A stretch of 64,000 bases of DNA from Hamadaea flava (GCF_024172085.1 NZ_JAMZDZ010000001.1:4650001-4714000), one strand, 5' to 3'; counted from the stretch's first letter, positions 50,248 through 58,923 are shown. A program made the numbers and translations. The notes: generated by a model from the sequence alone, not told the origin.

Positions 50248-51474
50248 ATGCGCGTACTCGTCATCGGGACCGGGGGCCGGGAGCATGCCCTCGCTGCTGC
50301 TCTCGCCAAGGATCCGGCGGTCACGGAGGTGGTGGCCGCGCCGGGGAATCCGGGGATCGCCCAGGTCGCCCGGCTGGCCGAGGTGGATCCGATGGATCCG
50401 GCGGCGGTGGCTGAGCTCGCCGTACGCGAGGGCGCCGAGCTGGTGGTGATCGGGCCCGAGGCGCCGCTGGTCGCCGGGGTGGCCGATGCCGTACGCGAGC
50501 GCGGGATTCCGACGTTCGGCCCGTCGAAGCAGGCCGCGCAGTTGGAGGGGTCGAAGACGTTCGCCAAGGACGTCATGGTGGCCGCGAATGTACCGACCGC
50601 AGGTGCGGTGACGGCCGAGACCGACGACCAGGTGGCTGCCGCGCTGGACGCCTTCGGAAAGCCGTACGTGGTCAAGAACGACGGTTTGGCCGCCGGTAAG
50701 GGCGTCGTCGTCACCGATGATCGCGACCACGCGATTCAGCATGCCCGGGAGTGCGGCCGGGTGGTGATCGAGGAGTACCTCGACGGCCCCGAGGTCTCAC
50801 TGTTCGTGGTGACCGATGGCGAGGCCGCCGTACCGCTGATCCCGGCGCAGGACTTCAAGCGCATCGGCGACGGCGACACCGGCCCGAACACCGGTGGGAT
50901 GGGGGCGTACGCCCCGCTGCCGTGGGCCGACGCCGACCTGGTGCCGACGGTCATGCGTACCGTGGTCGAGCCGACGCTCGCCGAGATGCGCCGCCGGGGC
51001 ACGCCGTTCGCCGGCCTGCTCTACGTCGGCCTCGCGATCACCTCGGCCGGCCCCAAGGTCATCGAGTTCAATGCCCGCTTCGGCGACCCCGAGACGCAGG
51101 CCGTGCTCAGCCTGCTTGAGACGCCGCTCGCCGGCCTGCTGCTGGCCGCCGCGTCCGGCTCGCTCGCCGCGCATCCCCCGTTGTCCTGGTCCGCGGGCAG
51201 CGCGGTCACCGTCGTGGTCGCTTCCGCGGGCTACCCCGGCCGGCCACGCCTGGGTGACGTGATCACCGGCGCCGAGGCCCCGGGGGTCTTTCACGCAGGC
51301 ACAGGGGTACGCGACGGAGCACTGGTCTCGACGGGCGGCCGAGTTCTGGCGTGCACTGCGACCGGACGTGACCTGGCCGAGGCACGGCTCAACGCGTACC
51401 ACTTGGTTGATCAGATCAAGATGGACGGTCAGCAGTTCCGCACGGACATCGCCCTGACGGCAGCCGGGGTTTAG
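50248..51474 (+). CDS. purD: Phosphoribosylamine-glycine ligase
   Basis: A 408-residue ATP-grasp enzyme for the second step of purine synthesis (phosphoribosylamine + glycine + ATP to GAR). N-terminal VLVIGTGGREHALAAALAKD, central FGKPYVVKNDGLAAGKGVVV (ATP site) and the metal-binding FNARFGDPETQ are all present. Length is normal. Its last four bases overlap the convergent DUF3151 gene. Confidence 0.96.
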   Translation: MRVLVIGTGGREHALAAALAKDPAVTEVVAAPGNPGIAQVARLAEVDPMDPAAVAELAVREGAELVVIGPEAPLVAGVADAVRERGIPTFGPSKQAAQLEGSKTFAKDVMVAANVPTAGAVTAETDDQVAAALDAFGKPYVVKNDGLAAGKGVVVTDDRDHAIQHARECGRVVIEEYLDGPEVSLFVVTDGEAAVPLIPAQDFKRIGDGDTGPNTGGMGAYAPLPWADADLVPTVMRTVVEPTLAEMRRRGTPFAGLLYVGLAITSAGPKVIEFNARFGDPETQAVLSLLETPLAGLLLAAASGSLAAHPPLSWSAGSAVTVVVASAGYPGRPRLGDVITGAEAPGVFHAGTGVRDGALVSTGGRVLACTATGRDLAEARLNAYHLVDQIKMDGQQFRTDIALTAAGV

Positions 51475-51875
51475 CCCGCGAGGGCGTCGGCGGCGGCCGG
51501 GTCGCAGTCGCGCACGAATTGGGCGCAGCGGGCGGCCTCGTCGGCCTCGCCGATGGCGTCGGCCGCCACGGCCAGCAGGTGCAGGCAGCGCAGGAAGCCG
51601 CGGTTGGGCTCGTGCGACCACGGAACCGGTCCCGAGCCGCGCCAGCCGGCCTTGCGAAGCTGGTCGAGCCCACGGTGATACCCCGTACGCGCGAAGGCGT
51701 AGCCGGCGACGGCCTCGCCGTTCGTCAGCGCCCGTGCGGCCAGGGCGGCCCATGCGGCGGAGGAGGCGGGATGGTTCGCCGCCACCGTGACCGGGTCGAG
51801 GTCGGCCGCGAGATCGGCGGTGGCCGGGTCAGTGGGGAGCAGCGTGGCGGGCGGCTCGGGCAGGAGGTTTTGCAT
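51471..51875 (-). CDS. DUF3151 family protein
   Basis: A 134-residue actinobacterial protein of unknown function. Typical features are NLLPEPPATLLP at the start, a helical repeat-like middle (HPASSAAWAALAARAL, AYAFARTGYHRGLDQLRKAG), WRGSGPVPWSHEPNRGFLRC and the Cys-containing end (CAQFVRDCDP). The ATG at 51875 lies seven bases after a TAGGTT box. It converges on purD with a four-base overlap. Confidence 0.82.
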   Translation of the reverse strand: MQNLLPEPPATLLPTDPATADLAADLDPVTVAANHPASSAAWAALAARALTNGEAVAGYAFARTGYHRGLDQLRKAGWRGSGPVPWSHEPNRGFLRCLHLLAVAADAIGEADEAARCAQFVRDCDPAAADALAG

Positions 51876-51882
51876 GATCTCC

Positions 51883-51888
51883 AACCTA
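51883..51888 (-). promoter_or_regulatory. -10 box (TAGGTT) of the DUF3151 gene
   Basis: TAGGTT on the minus strand, seven bases before ATG 51875; leaderless spacing. It lies only 31 bases after the stop of the upstream secreted-protein gene. Confidence 0.45.
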
Positions 51889-51919
51889 CCCGAGCCGCCG
51901 ACGCCGGCTCAGCGAGTGG

Positions 51920-53542
51920 TTACCTTCGCGGCAGCACCGCACCGCAGGTCGTGCGGGAGGGAAGAACGCCGCCAGTCGTGGTGACCGGAAGCTCGGCGAT
52001 GATCCCAGAATTGTTCAGCGAGTCCAGGGCCTTGACAGTGATCGTCCAGGACCCCGCGGTCGTGTACTGGTGCCGGATATAAGGGCTGCTCTGGGTCGTG
52101 GCCACACCGTCGCCGAAGTCGAAGTAGTAGGCCGAGATCGGCAGCGTGCCGGTTGTCGAGTTGCTCGCGTCGACGCACACCGCCAAACCGGACCGCGTCG
52201 CGACCGCCCGCGTCGTCGGTTTCTCGTAGGCCTCGCCGGCCCCACGGTCCGCGTAGGTCACCGGCCCCGCGCCCGTGTTCGCGTACCGCATGTCGTCGAT
52301 GCGCGGCTGGAACGTGATGTCGGTGTTCTGCCACCCGGGAGCCGCGGAGTTCGCACTGTCGGCCGACAACGGCACCCAGGACGCGGACCCGCCGTACGCG
52401 ATCTCGTGCGCCCCTTGCCCGGATGCCTGCTGGAACGCGGCGACCGTCTCATGGGCTCGATCGCCCCAGAAGTACGCGGTATTGACGCTGAAGGTATTGA
52501 GCAGGTTGTAGTCGACGGTCGTACTCGCGGCGGCGTCGCCCAGGACGCTGATCTGCCCGCGGTCCGGCGTAGCCGCGCATTCGTCGGCGCTGCCGCTGGC
52601 GCGGGCGAGATTGTTCTGCACCGAGACGTCACGTGAGCCCGCGGCGACTCGGATGCCGACGCAGGCGTACGTCACCGTGTTGTTGGTGATCGCTGTCCCG
52701 GCTGCTCCGGCATTGTCGATGCCGACGCCCGTCAAGTGGCTCAGGCTGTTGTTCGCCACCGTGGTCCGAAGGGCGGTCGCGGCGATCTCGATCCCGCTGC
52801 CGGTAAAGGCGGAGAGCACACCACCGATCACGGCGTTGTCGGGCCCGCGTACCACGACCCCGGGGCCGATGCCGTTCAGAAAGGCGGGCCGCACGATCCG
52901 CACGTCGTGCGTCGTCTCATCGAGCAGCACGCCCGGGTTCACGTTGCTGCCGCCGGCGATGTACCGCAACTCGCTGTTCGCGACGTTCGTGAGGACGACG
53001 CCGCGCGCGGTTCCGGTCGAGCCGACCTTCCGGCTGACGTTCGCCTTGCCGACGCTGATCGCAGTGGAATCGGCGAACTCGATGGCCGTGGCACCCCCGG
53101 CCGGGGTCGTCGTCACCACCGGAAGGGAGACGTCGTGCGAATTCGCCACGCGGATCGCGGCTCCGGTCGTGGTGCCCGTGACACTGATTCCGGTCACCAC
53201 GACGTCATGCTGCCCCTCGACGGTCAGGCGAGCGTCGGCGCCGGCGAGGGTTCCTCCGAAGATGGTGATCGGCGAGCCTGGCTCGCCGGACTTCTGGAGG
53301 CGGACGTTCTCGTCGTAGCTCCCGTGAATCTGGATCGTCTGACCAGCCGCGACGGCGGCGACGGCCGCGCCGACCGTGCAATACGGCTCGCTCAGCGTGC
53401 CGCCTCCGGCGTCCGAGCACGACGTCGCGGCGTTGTTGACGTACAGGACCGCCGAGGCGGCCGAGGCGCCCTCCGCCGGAACGGTGACAAGACCCGCGAC
53501 GAGCACCAGGCCGGCGACGCGGGAAAGGATGGATCTGGTCAC
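51920..53542 (-). CDS. Secreted right-handed beta-helix protein with C-terminal PKD domain
   Basis: A 540-residue exported protein. The GTG at 53542 gives a good signal peptide (ILSRVAGLVLVAGLVTVPAEGASA). Residues about 40-410 form a parallel beta-helix: AVLYVNNAATSCSDAGGGTL, then GQTIQIHGSYDENVRLQKSG and many short repeats such as NNSLSHLTGVGIDNAG. A PKD-like domain closes the protein (YYFDFGDGVATTQSSPYI and SWTITVKALDSLNNSG). Beta-helix proteins often bind or cut polysaccharides; no catalytic set can be named here. The longer open frame to 53830 is non-coding in style. Confidence 0.82.
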   Translation of the reverse strand: MTRSILSRVAGLVLVAGLVTVPAEGASAASAVLYVNNAATSCSDAGGGTLSEPYCTVGAAVAAVAAGQTIQIHGSYDENVRLQKSGEPGSPITIFGGTLAGADARLTVEGQHDVVVTGISVTGTTTGAAIRVANSHDVSLPVVTTTPAGGATAIEFADSTAISVGKANVSRKVGSTGTARGVVLTNVANSELRYIAGGSNVNPGVLLDETTHDVRIVRPAFLNGIGPGVVVRGPDNAVIGGVLSAFTGSGIEIAATALRTTVANNSLSHLTGVGIDNAGAAGTAITNNTVTYACVGIRVAAGSRDVSVQNNLARASGSADECAATPDRGQISVLGDAAASTTVDYNLLNTFSVNTAYFWGDRAHETVAAFQQASGQGAHEIAYGGSASWVPLSADSANSAAPGWQNTDITFQPRIDDMRYANTGAGPVTYADRGAGEAYEKPTTRAVATRSGLAVCVDASNSTTGTLPISAYYFDFGDGVATTQSSPYIRHQYTTAGSWTITVKALDSLNNSGIIAELPVTTTGGVLPSRTTCGAVLPRR

Positions 53543-53794
53543 ACTCGTCCCCCGAGGAGTGGAAGGGATCGGTAAGGACCTCACCTTATATTCTCCAATC
53601 AGGACTGCGTGACCCGTTTCGCGACCCCGGCGGCCCGCCGCAACTGCGACCATGGGCATGACCTCGGTGGCCCCCGTTCGGCGCGATCTCGCCACGCGTT
53701 CGGATGAGCGGCCCGTCCCGCGAGCGGCCGGTATTCCTGATCGCTCAAGCCGCGTATAACTGGAGGTCCGGAGCCTCCCCAGGACCCGGTAAGC

Positions 53795-53822
53795 GAGGCC
53801 CGGCGGTTGACCGCCGGGCCTC
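53795..53822 (+). terminator. Perfect GC-rich hairpin without a gene in front of it
   Basis: GAGGCCCGGCGGT / ACCGCCGGGCCTC, 13-base arms and a two-base loop. It sits between two divergent genes, so it ends neither; a TATAAC box about 40 bases upstream suggests a short transcript may end here. Confidence 0.5.
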
Positions 53823-53922
53823 GTCCGCATCTCGCCCCGCCCGGGGACCCTGCAGATCAGGGATATGCGGGCTGAACCCGCTCATGATCACCGGCATATC
53901 CATGATCTACCGCGAAACCGCC

Positions 53923-53985
53923 CGAAGCGACCGAACGAAGCGGAACGCGCGAAGCGACCGAACGAAGCCGATCGCGCGAAGCGGC
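53923..53985. repeat. 27-base tandem repeat, about 2.3 copies
   Basis: Units at 53923-53949 and 53950-53976 share CGAAGCGACCGAACGAAGC and end in CGCG; a third partial unit runs to 53985. The array stops directly at the -10 box of the LOG-family gene. Confidence 0.75.
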
Positions 53986-53991
53986 TAGGAT
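53986..53991 (+). promoter_or_regulatory. -10 box (TAGGAT) of the LOG-family gene
   Basis: TAGGAT lies seven bases before GTG 53999; leaderless spacing. Confidence 0.5.
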
Positions 53992-53998
53992 TCGGCGC

Positions 53999-55168
53999 GT
54001 GTCACCGACGCCACGGCCCGAGGTCATCACGCCGATCGACCACAGCCCCGACGAGATCGAGTCCTATGAGGAGCTGCGGCTCCACCTCGACCGGGGGACG
54101 CTGACGCGGCTGACGGTGCAGGGACTGGACCTGAGCCAGGTCGACCTGGCCGATGTGGAGGTCGCCGACGCCTTGTTCGTCGGATGCGCCTTGGGGGATC
54201 GCCAGGTCCTAGAGCTGATCCAGCGCGGCGCGCATGTCGTGCCCGTGTTCCCGGACACGCCGTTCCCGACCCAGCCGTCGCATTTGTACACACCGGACGA
54301 ATTGGCCGCCGGGTTCGCCGCGGGCGGGTTCGACGCGATGTACAACACCGTCGTCTACCGGCATTATCTGGATCGCGGCGGGGCCAACCCGGACCTCCGG
54401 GAGGCCCTGGCCCAGCGCATCCACGACCACGGCATCGAGAACGCCCTCGCCGGGTTGTCCGCCGAGTGGCTCGACCGGCACGGCGCGGCGAGCGTCGTCG
54501 GGATCATGGGCGGTCACGCCGAGCATCGGGGCTCGCCGGGCTACCGGGACGCGGCGGCCCTGGCCTGGCGGTTGGCACAGGCCGATCGGCTGGTGCTGAC
54601 CGGGGGCGGGCCGGGCGTCATGGAGGCGGCCAACCTGGGGGCGTACCTGGCTGGGCGGTCGCTGGACGAGCTGACGGCGGCGATCGACGAACTCGCGGTC
54701 GAGCCGGACTTCCACGAGACGCAGGCCTATACGGCCGCGGCGTTGCGCGTACGGGACGCCTATGCGCCGCCGCCGTCGGCGAGTTGGGAGCAAGCCGGCG
54801 GCTTGGCCATCCCCACCTGGTTCTTCGGGCACGAACCGGCCAACCTGTTCGCGGCCCGGATCGCCAAGCTGTTCAGCAACGCCGCTCGCGAGGAGGTCAT
54901 CCTCAAGCTGTCACGCGGCGGGATCGTGTTCGCGCCCGGTCGCGCCGGGACGGTGCAGGAGGTCTTCCAGGCCACCACGATGACGTTCTACGGCACCGTC
55001 AGCCCGTCCGGACCGTACGTGTTCCTCGGCCGTCGTTTCTGGACGGAGGAACTGCCCGTCAGCTCGCTGCTCGCGCCGCTGCTCCGGTGTTCGCCGCTAG
55101 GTGACCTGAGCGATCTCATCCACATCACCGACGACGTCGACGAGGCCGCCGAGCTCTTGCTCGGCTGA
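53999..55168 (+). CDS. LOG-family Rossmann-fold protein, long form
   Basis: A 389-residue protein of the LOG (lysine decarboxylase-like) superfamily; classical members release cytokinin bases from nucleotides. The nucleotide-binding core is ADRLVLTGGGPGVMEAANLG near residue 200, and FAPGRAGTVQEVFQATTM near residue 320 corresponds to the PGGxGTxxE motif with Gly-Gly changed to Arg-Ala. About 150 extra N-terminal residues make it twice the size of a classical LOG. Substrate unknown. Start set by the leaderless-type promoter. Confidence 0.75.
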   Translation: MSPTPRPEVITPIDHSPDEIESYEELRLHLDRGTLTRLTVQGLDLSQVDLADVEVADALFVGCALGDRQVLELIQRGAHVVPVFPDTPFPTQPSHLYTPDELAAGFAAGGFDAMYNTVVYRHYLDRGGANPDLREALAQRIHDHGIENALAGLSAEWLDRHGAASVVGIMGGHAEHRGSPGYRDAAALAWRLAQADRLVLTGGGPGVMEAANLGAYLAGRSLDELTAAIDELAVEPDFHETQAYTAAALRVRDAYAPPPSASWEQAGGLAIPTWFFGHEPANLFAARIAKLFSNAAREEVILKLSRGGIVFAPGRAGTVQEVFQATTMTFYGTVSPSGPYVFLGRRFWTEELPVSSLLAPLLRCSPLGDLSDLIHITDDVDEAAELLLG

Positions 55169-55185
55169 GGGTCGCACCGAATGGG

Positions 55186-55191
55186 TATGCT
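55186..55191 (+). promoter_or_regulatory. -10 box (TATGCT) of gene 55199-55858
   Basis: TATGCT lies seven bases before GTG 55199; leaderless spacing. This argues against the ATG at 55181. Confidence 0.5.
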
Positions 55192-55198
55192 CGCCCCC

Positions 55199-55858
55199 GT
55201 GACGACGCCCGAGCCCGCCCCACGTTCCCGGCTGGTGCCGTGGGTGGTGCTGCCGCTCGTCGTGGTCCTGCTCAGCTGCCTGGGCGCGGCCGCGGGCGTA
55301 CTGCTGGCCCGTCAGGACGCACGGCCCGATGGCCCGTCCGCGCTCGACGTGACGGCCACGCCGTCCGGTTCCGCTTCGCCGAGCACGCGATCCGCGCGCT
55401 CTTCGGTGGTACGCCTTCCGAAGACCCTGCTCGGGTTGGCGAAGACGACCGACAAGACGTTGCTGGAGTCCGCCGAGAAGGCCGCGAAGACGCAGCGCGC
55501 CTCCGAGGCTGCCACGAGCCAGGTCCTCGCCGCCTACTACGGGTCCTTCGCCAAGAAGAACCTCGTCTTCGTGCTGGCGGTGCAGGGTGAGGTGGTCGAC
55601 GCCGACCACCTGTTCGAGACCGTCACGGCGGCGCTGGAGACTCAGCGCAAGGGTCTGAAGCTGGTCGAGGTCGCCCCCGGACCGCTCGGCGGCCGGGCCG
55701 CCTGCGGCGACTCGACGGTCTCCGGCGGCACGATCGCCGAGTGCGTGTGGGTGGACTCGGGGTCCTACGCGTTCGTCGAGTTCTTCGGGGCCAAGGCGGC
55801 TGCCGTGCAGGACAAGTTCGTCAAGGCACGCGGTCAGTTGGAGACGGCGGCCTACTAG
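55199..55858 (+). CDS. Membrane-anchored protein of unknown function
   Basis: A 219-residue protein: short cytoplasmic start, one membrane segment (WVVLPLVVVLLSCLGAAAGV), a Ser/Thr/Pro-rich linker, and an extracellular domain of about 140 residues (FVLAVQGEVVDADHLFETVT, CGDSTVSGGTIAECVWVDSG with a probable disulfide). No family recognised. The GTG at 55199 is chosen over ATG 55181 because of the -10 box spacing. It overlaps the convergent gene by four bases. Confidence 0.72.
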   Translation: MTTPEPAPRSRLVPWVVLPLVVVLLSCLGAAAGVLLARQDARPDGPSALDVTATPSGSASPSTRSARSSVVRLPKTLLGLAKTTDKTLLESAEKAAKTQRASEAATSQVLAAYYGSFAKKNLVFVLAVQGEVVDADHLFETVTAALETQRKGLKLVEVAPGPLGGRAACGDSTVSGGTIAECVWVDSGSYAFVEFFGAKAAAVQDKFVKARGQLETAAY

Positions 55859-56373
55859 GCGATCGGGATCCGCGTCCACCGGCCGACCGGGAGGACCACT
55901 TCGGGTTCGCCGGAGATCCCGTTCTCGTCCATCGCGTTGAACAGCTCTAGGCGCAGCCCGTCGAAGATCAGCTCCACCGCGTGCAACGCGGTCGGCCGCC
56001 AGTGCGCCGGCATCACCCGTTCGATGAGGTTGACCGCACGCAGTTCCCGCCCACGCGCCGAGACGACGGTGGGGTGGGTGTCGCTCCACCAGTCCAGGCG
56101 CAGTCCGGGCCACTCGACCGGTGCCTGCATGTCGATGGTGTCCCAGCTGATCGCACACTCGTCGAACTTGCGATGGGTGATTTCGATGTTGGCGTCCGGG
56201 AAACCGAGGACGACCGGGCCGCCGGTGAACCAGGCGTGCGCGTCGAGGTCCCACATCAGCCAGGAGCCGACCAGCGGCTGGCCGATGACCTGCTGGAACC
56301 GCGCCCGATGGGCGGCTGCCAGCGCTTGGGCGTCATGCTGCCAGATCGGCTCGTATCCCTCGATACCCAGCAC
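55855..56373 (-). CDS. Hypothetical protein, 172 residues
   Basis: Not recognised. A soluble-looking protein rich in Trp and acidic residues (GYEPIWQHDAQALAAAHRAR, GSWLMWDLDAHAWFTGGPVV, LRLDWWSDTHPTVVSARGRE), with no signal or membrane segment. The GTG at 56373 is chosen because GGAGG lies seven bases upstream; the frame is open to 56472 but runs over the fba terminator. It converges on the preceding membrane-protein gene with a four-base overlap. Confidence 0.65.
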   Translation of the reverse strand: MLGIEGYEPIWQHDAQALAAAHRARFQQVIGQPLVGSWLMWDLDAHAWFTGGPVVLGFPDANIEITHRKFDECAISWDTIDMQAPVEWPGLRLDWWSDTHPTVVSARGRELRAVNLIERVMPAHWRPTALHAVELIFDGLRLELFNAMDENGISGEPEVVLPVGRWTRIPIA

Positions 56374-56431
56374 GACCGACCCTCCCCAACCAAACGATGG
56401 ACCGGACGATATTACCCAATCGGGCACAAAA

Positions 56432-56466
56432 AACGGGGGCGCACGCCTGGTGGCGCGGCCCCCGTT
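56432..56466 (-). terminator. Intrinsic terminator of fba
   Basis: AACGGGGGC / GCCCCCGTT, nine-base arms. On the minus strand the stem runs directly into a T run (GTTTTTTGTG), 18 bases past the fba stop: a classical rho-independent terminator. Confidence 0.9.
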
Positions 56467-56483
56467 ATACAACGATCAAGCAA

Positions 56484-57509
56484 TCACTTGCCGAGCGAGG
56501 TTCCCACCGAGCGGAGCTGCTGGCAGGCCTCGACGACACGGGCGGCCAGACCGGCCTCGGCCGACTTGCCCCACGCGCGCGGGTCGTACAGCTTCTTGTT
56601 GCCGACCTCGCCCTCGACCTTCAGCACGCCGTCGTAGTTCTTGAACATGTGGTCCACGACCGGGCGGGTGTACGCGTACTGCGTGTCGGTATCGATGTTC
56701 ATCTTCACCACGCCGTAGTCCACCGCGTCGCTGATCTCCTGCGGCAGGGATCCCGAGCCGCCGTGGAAGACCAGGTCGAACGGCTTGTCCTTGCCGTACT
56801 TGGCACCGACCGCGTCCTGGATCTCCTTGAGGATCTCCGGCCGCAGCTTCACGTTGCCCGGCTTGTAGACGCCGTGCACGTTGCCGAAGGTGAGCGCAGC
56901 CATGTAGCGGCCCTTCTCGCCCAGGCCCAGCGCTGCCGCGGTGGCCAGGCCGTCCCCGATCGTGGTGTACAGCTTCTCGTCGATCGCACCGACGACGCCG
57001 TCCTCCTCGCCGCCGACGACGCCGATCTCGACCTCGAGGACCACCTTGGCGGCCGCGGTCAGGGCGAGCAACTCCTCCGCGATCTCCAGGTTCTCGGCCA
57101 GCGGAACCGCCGAGCCGTCCCACATGTGGGACTGGAACAGCGGGTTCTCGCCCTTCTGGACCCGCTCGGTGGAGATCGCCAGCAGCGGCCGGACGAACTT
57201 GTCGAGCTTGTCCTTCGGGCAGTGGTCGGTGTGCAGCGCGATGTTCACGCCATAGTTCTTCGCCACCTCGTGGGCGAAGGCGGCGAGCGCGACCGAGCCG
57301 GTCACCATGTCCTTGACGGTCGGGCCGGACAGGTACTCACCGCCACCGGTCGAGACCTGGATGATGCCGTCGCTCTCCGCCTCGGCGAAGCCCCGAATCG
57401 CCGCGTTGAGGGTCTGGGAAGACGTCACGTTGATCGCCGGGTACGCGAAGGCGCCGGCCTTGGCGCGATCGAGCATCTCGGCGTAGATCTCGGGTGAGGC
57501 AATAGGCAT
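56484..57509 (-). CDS. fba: Fructose-bisphosphate aldolase, class II
   Basis: A 341-residue zinc aldolase of glycolysis/gluconeogenesis that splits or forms fructose-1,6-bisphosphate. Zinc and catalytic segments are visible: ALHTDHCPKDK, VEIGVVGGEEDG, FHGGSGSLPQEI and VVKMNIDTDTQYAYTRPV. Length matches the actinobacterial type. An AGGAG site precedes the ATG at 57509; the longer open frame is not coding. It ends in a strong terminator and is monocistronic. Confidence 0.96.
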   Translation of the reverse strand: MPIASPEIYAEMLDRAKAGAFAYPAINVTSSQTLNAAIRGFAEAESDGIIQVSTGGGEYLSGPTVKDMVTGSVALAAFAHEVAKNYGVNIALHTDHCPKDKLDKFVRPLLAISTERVQKGENPLFQSHMWDGSAVPLAENLEIAEELLALTAAAKVVLEVEIGVVGGEEDGVVGAIDEKLYTTIGDGLATAAALGLGEKGRYMAALTFGNVHGVYKPGNVKLRPEILKEIQDAVGAKYGKDKPFDLVFHGGSGSLPQEISDAVDYGVVKMNIDTDTQYAYTRPVVDHMFKNYDGVLKVEGEVGNKKLYDPRAWGKSAEAGLAARVVEACQQLRSVGTSLGK

Positions 57510-57615
57510 CTCTGCTGCTCCTAGCCTGTGCTGAACTGCGGGGACCGCGCTGTCCTTCGTTATCTGGAGTATCTCGCATGCAGCCCTGCCGCACGCAGCC
57601 GGGCTGTGGAACGGG

Positions 57616-58356
57616 TCAGGCCGAGACGCGCTCGTGCTTGCCGCGCTGCCGGTTGCGCTTCTTCTCTTTGCGCGTACGCCACATCTCGATGAAGACCGGG
57701 ATGAGGGAGACGAAGACGATGAGGAAGACGAACGGCAGGATGTACTTGTCGATCTTGTCCGGCCCGCCGATGGCATCGATGATCTGCTGGGCGAAGAAGT
57801 ACGCCGCGAGCAGGATGCCGTCGGTCCAGAGGATCGCGCCGACGCAGTTCCAGATGAAGAACTGCCGAGTCGGGACTTCGAGGACGCCTGCGACGGGGTT
57901 CATGAAGGTCCGCACGATCGGGATGAACCGGGCGAGGACGATCGCCTTGCGCGGGCCGAACTTCTGGAAGTAGTGCTCGGCCTTCTCGACGTACTCCCGC
58001 TTGAAGAGCTTCGAATCCGGCTTGTCGAACATCTTGCGCCCGTAGCGTGCCCCGAGGAAGTGCCCGAACTGGGCGCCCGCGATGGCACAGAGCGGCGCGA
58101 AGATCAGCAATGGGACGATCGGGATCTGCCAGCCGATCACCTCCGGGGCGGCCGACGAGGCGGCGACGCCGGTCAGGAACAGCAGCGAGTCCCCAGGGAA
58201 GAAGAAGCCCACCATGAGGCCGGTCTCGGCGAAGATGATCGCCAGTACGCCGACGAGCGCCCAGTTGGGGCCCATCCACTCCAGGTAGTCCATCGGATTG
58301 AGCGGATTGAATCCCATGGACTCACCGGCCGCCAGCACGCTCTCACTCGTCTTCAC
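57616..58356 (-). CDS. DedA family membrane protein
   Basis: A 246-residue membrane protein of the DedA/SNARE-associated family, whose members act as lipid flippases (for undecaprenyl phosphate or phospholipids) and affect membrane charge. Typical segments: GLMVGFFFPGDSLLFLTGVA, YGRKMFDKPDSKLFKREYVE and RFIPIVRTFMNPVAGVLEVP (with the conserved Arg residues). The C-terminal tail is Lys/Arg-rich. GTG 58356 is eight bases after a TACCCT box; GTG 58386 and ATG 58317 are alternatives. It is divergent from the sigma factor gene. Confidence 0.88.
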   Translation of the reverse strand: MKTSESVLAAGESMGFNPLNPMDYLEWMGPNWALVGVLAIIFAETGLMVGFFFPGDSLLFLTGVAASSAAPEVIGWQIPIVPLLIFAPLCAIAGAQFGHFLGARYGRKMFDKPDSKLFKREYVEKAEHYFQKFGPRKAIVLARFIPIVRTFMNPVAGVLEVPTRQFFIWNCVGAILWTDGILLAAYFFAQQIIDAIGGPDKIDKYILPFVFLIVFVSLIPVFIEMWRTRKEKKRNRQRGKHERVSA

Positions 58357-58364
58357 GCCGACCA

Positions 58365-58370
58365 AGGGTA
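58365..58370 (-). promoter_or_regulatory. -10 box (TACCCT) of the DedA gene
   Basis: TACCCT on the minus strand, eight bases before GTG 58356, in the 66-base gap shared with the sigma factor gene. Confidence 0.4.
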
Positions 58371-58422
58371 CCGGGCAAGCTTTCACCGTGTGCGCACGTC
58401 TACTGAGGCGAAGGAGGTGGAT

Positions 58423-58923
58423 GTGACCTACGAGGAGTTCGCGGCCACGCGTCTGGCGTCATTTGCCCGGTATGCCGTGATGCTGACCGGCGACGCCCAC
58501 AGCGCTCAGGATCTCGTGCAAGAAACCATGGTGCGGGCTCAACTGCACTGGCGGAAGGTCAGCCGAGCCGAATCGCCCGAGGGCTACGTCAAACGCATGA
58601 TGGTCAACCTGTACATCGACTGGCGGCGGGGTCCCTGGTGGCGGCGTGTCCTGTTGCGCTCGGACGCGGGCGCGGAGGTACGCGTACCAGTCGATCTCGC
58701 CGAAGGCGCGGCGGATCGGGACCTGGTCTGGCAGGCCCTGGCCCGATTGCCCCGGCAGCAGCGCGCAGCGCTCGTCCTGCGGTTCTACGAGGATCTGCCG
58801 GACGCCGAGATCGCCGAGGCGCTCGGCTGCACCGTCGGCACCGCGCGCGGCTACATCTCGAAGGCTCTCGCCACACTCCGCACCCGGATGAACCCGGGTC
58901 TCGTCTCAGGAGGATCACGGTGA
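58423..58923 (+). CDS. ECF sigma factor, SigE-like family
   Basis: A 166-residue sigma-70 family factor with only regions 2 and 4. Region 2: AHSAQDLVQETMVRAQLHW and SPEGYVKRMMVNLYIDWRR. Region 4: ALVLRFYEDLPDAEIAEALG with the recognition helix VGTARGYISKALATLR. The GTG at 58423 follows AAGGAGG by five bases. The stop overlaps the next start by four bases (GTGA), so the LCP-bearing membrane protein is translationally coupled and is the probable anti-sigma factor. Confidence 0.92.
   Translation: MTYEEFAATRLASFARYAVMLTGDAHSAQDLVQETMVRAQLHWRKVSRAESPEGYVKRMMVNLYIDWRRGPWWRRVLLRSDAGAEVRVPVDLAEGAADRDLVWQALARLPRQQRAALVLRFYEDLPDAEIAEALGCTVGTARGYISKALATLRTRMNPGLVSGGSR

Larger units (their letters stand above)
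53543..53998. other. 456-base gap between divergent genes: hairpin and tandem repeat
   Basis: No convincing gene. Near 53583 the sequence is AT-rich (TTATATTCTCC), probably the promoter of the secreted beta-helix protein. A perfect 13-base hairpin lies at 53795-53822 and a 27-base tandem repeat at 53923-53985, both listed separately. Confidence 0.6.

Noticed and set aside
53760-53822. tRNA-like fold around the hairpin at 53795
   Set aside because: No GGTTCGANNCC T-arm and no acceptor stem could be formed; it is a simple hairpin.
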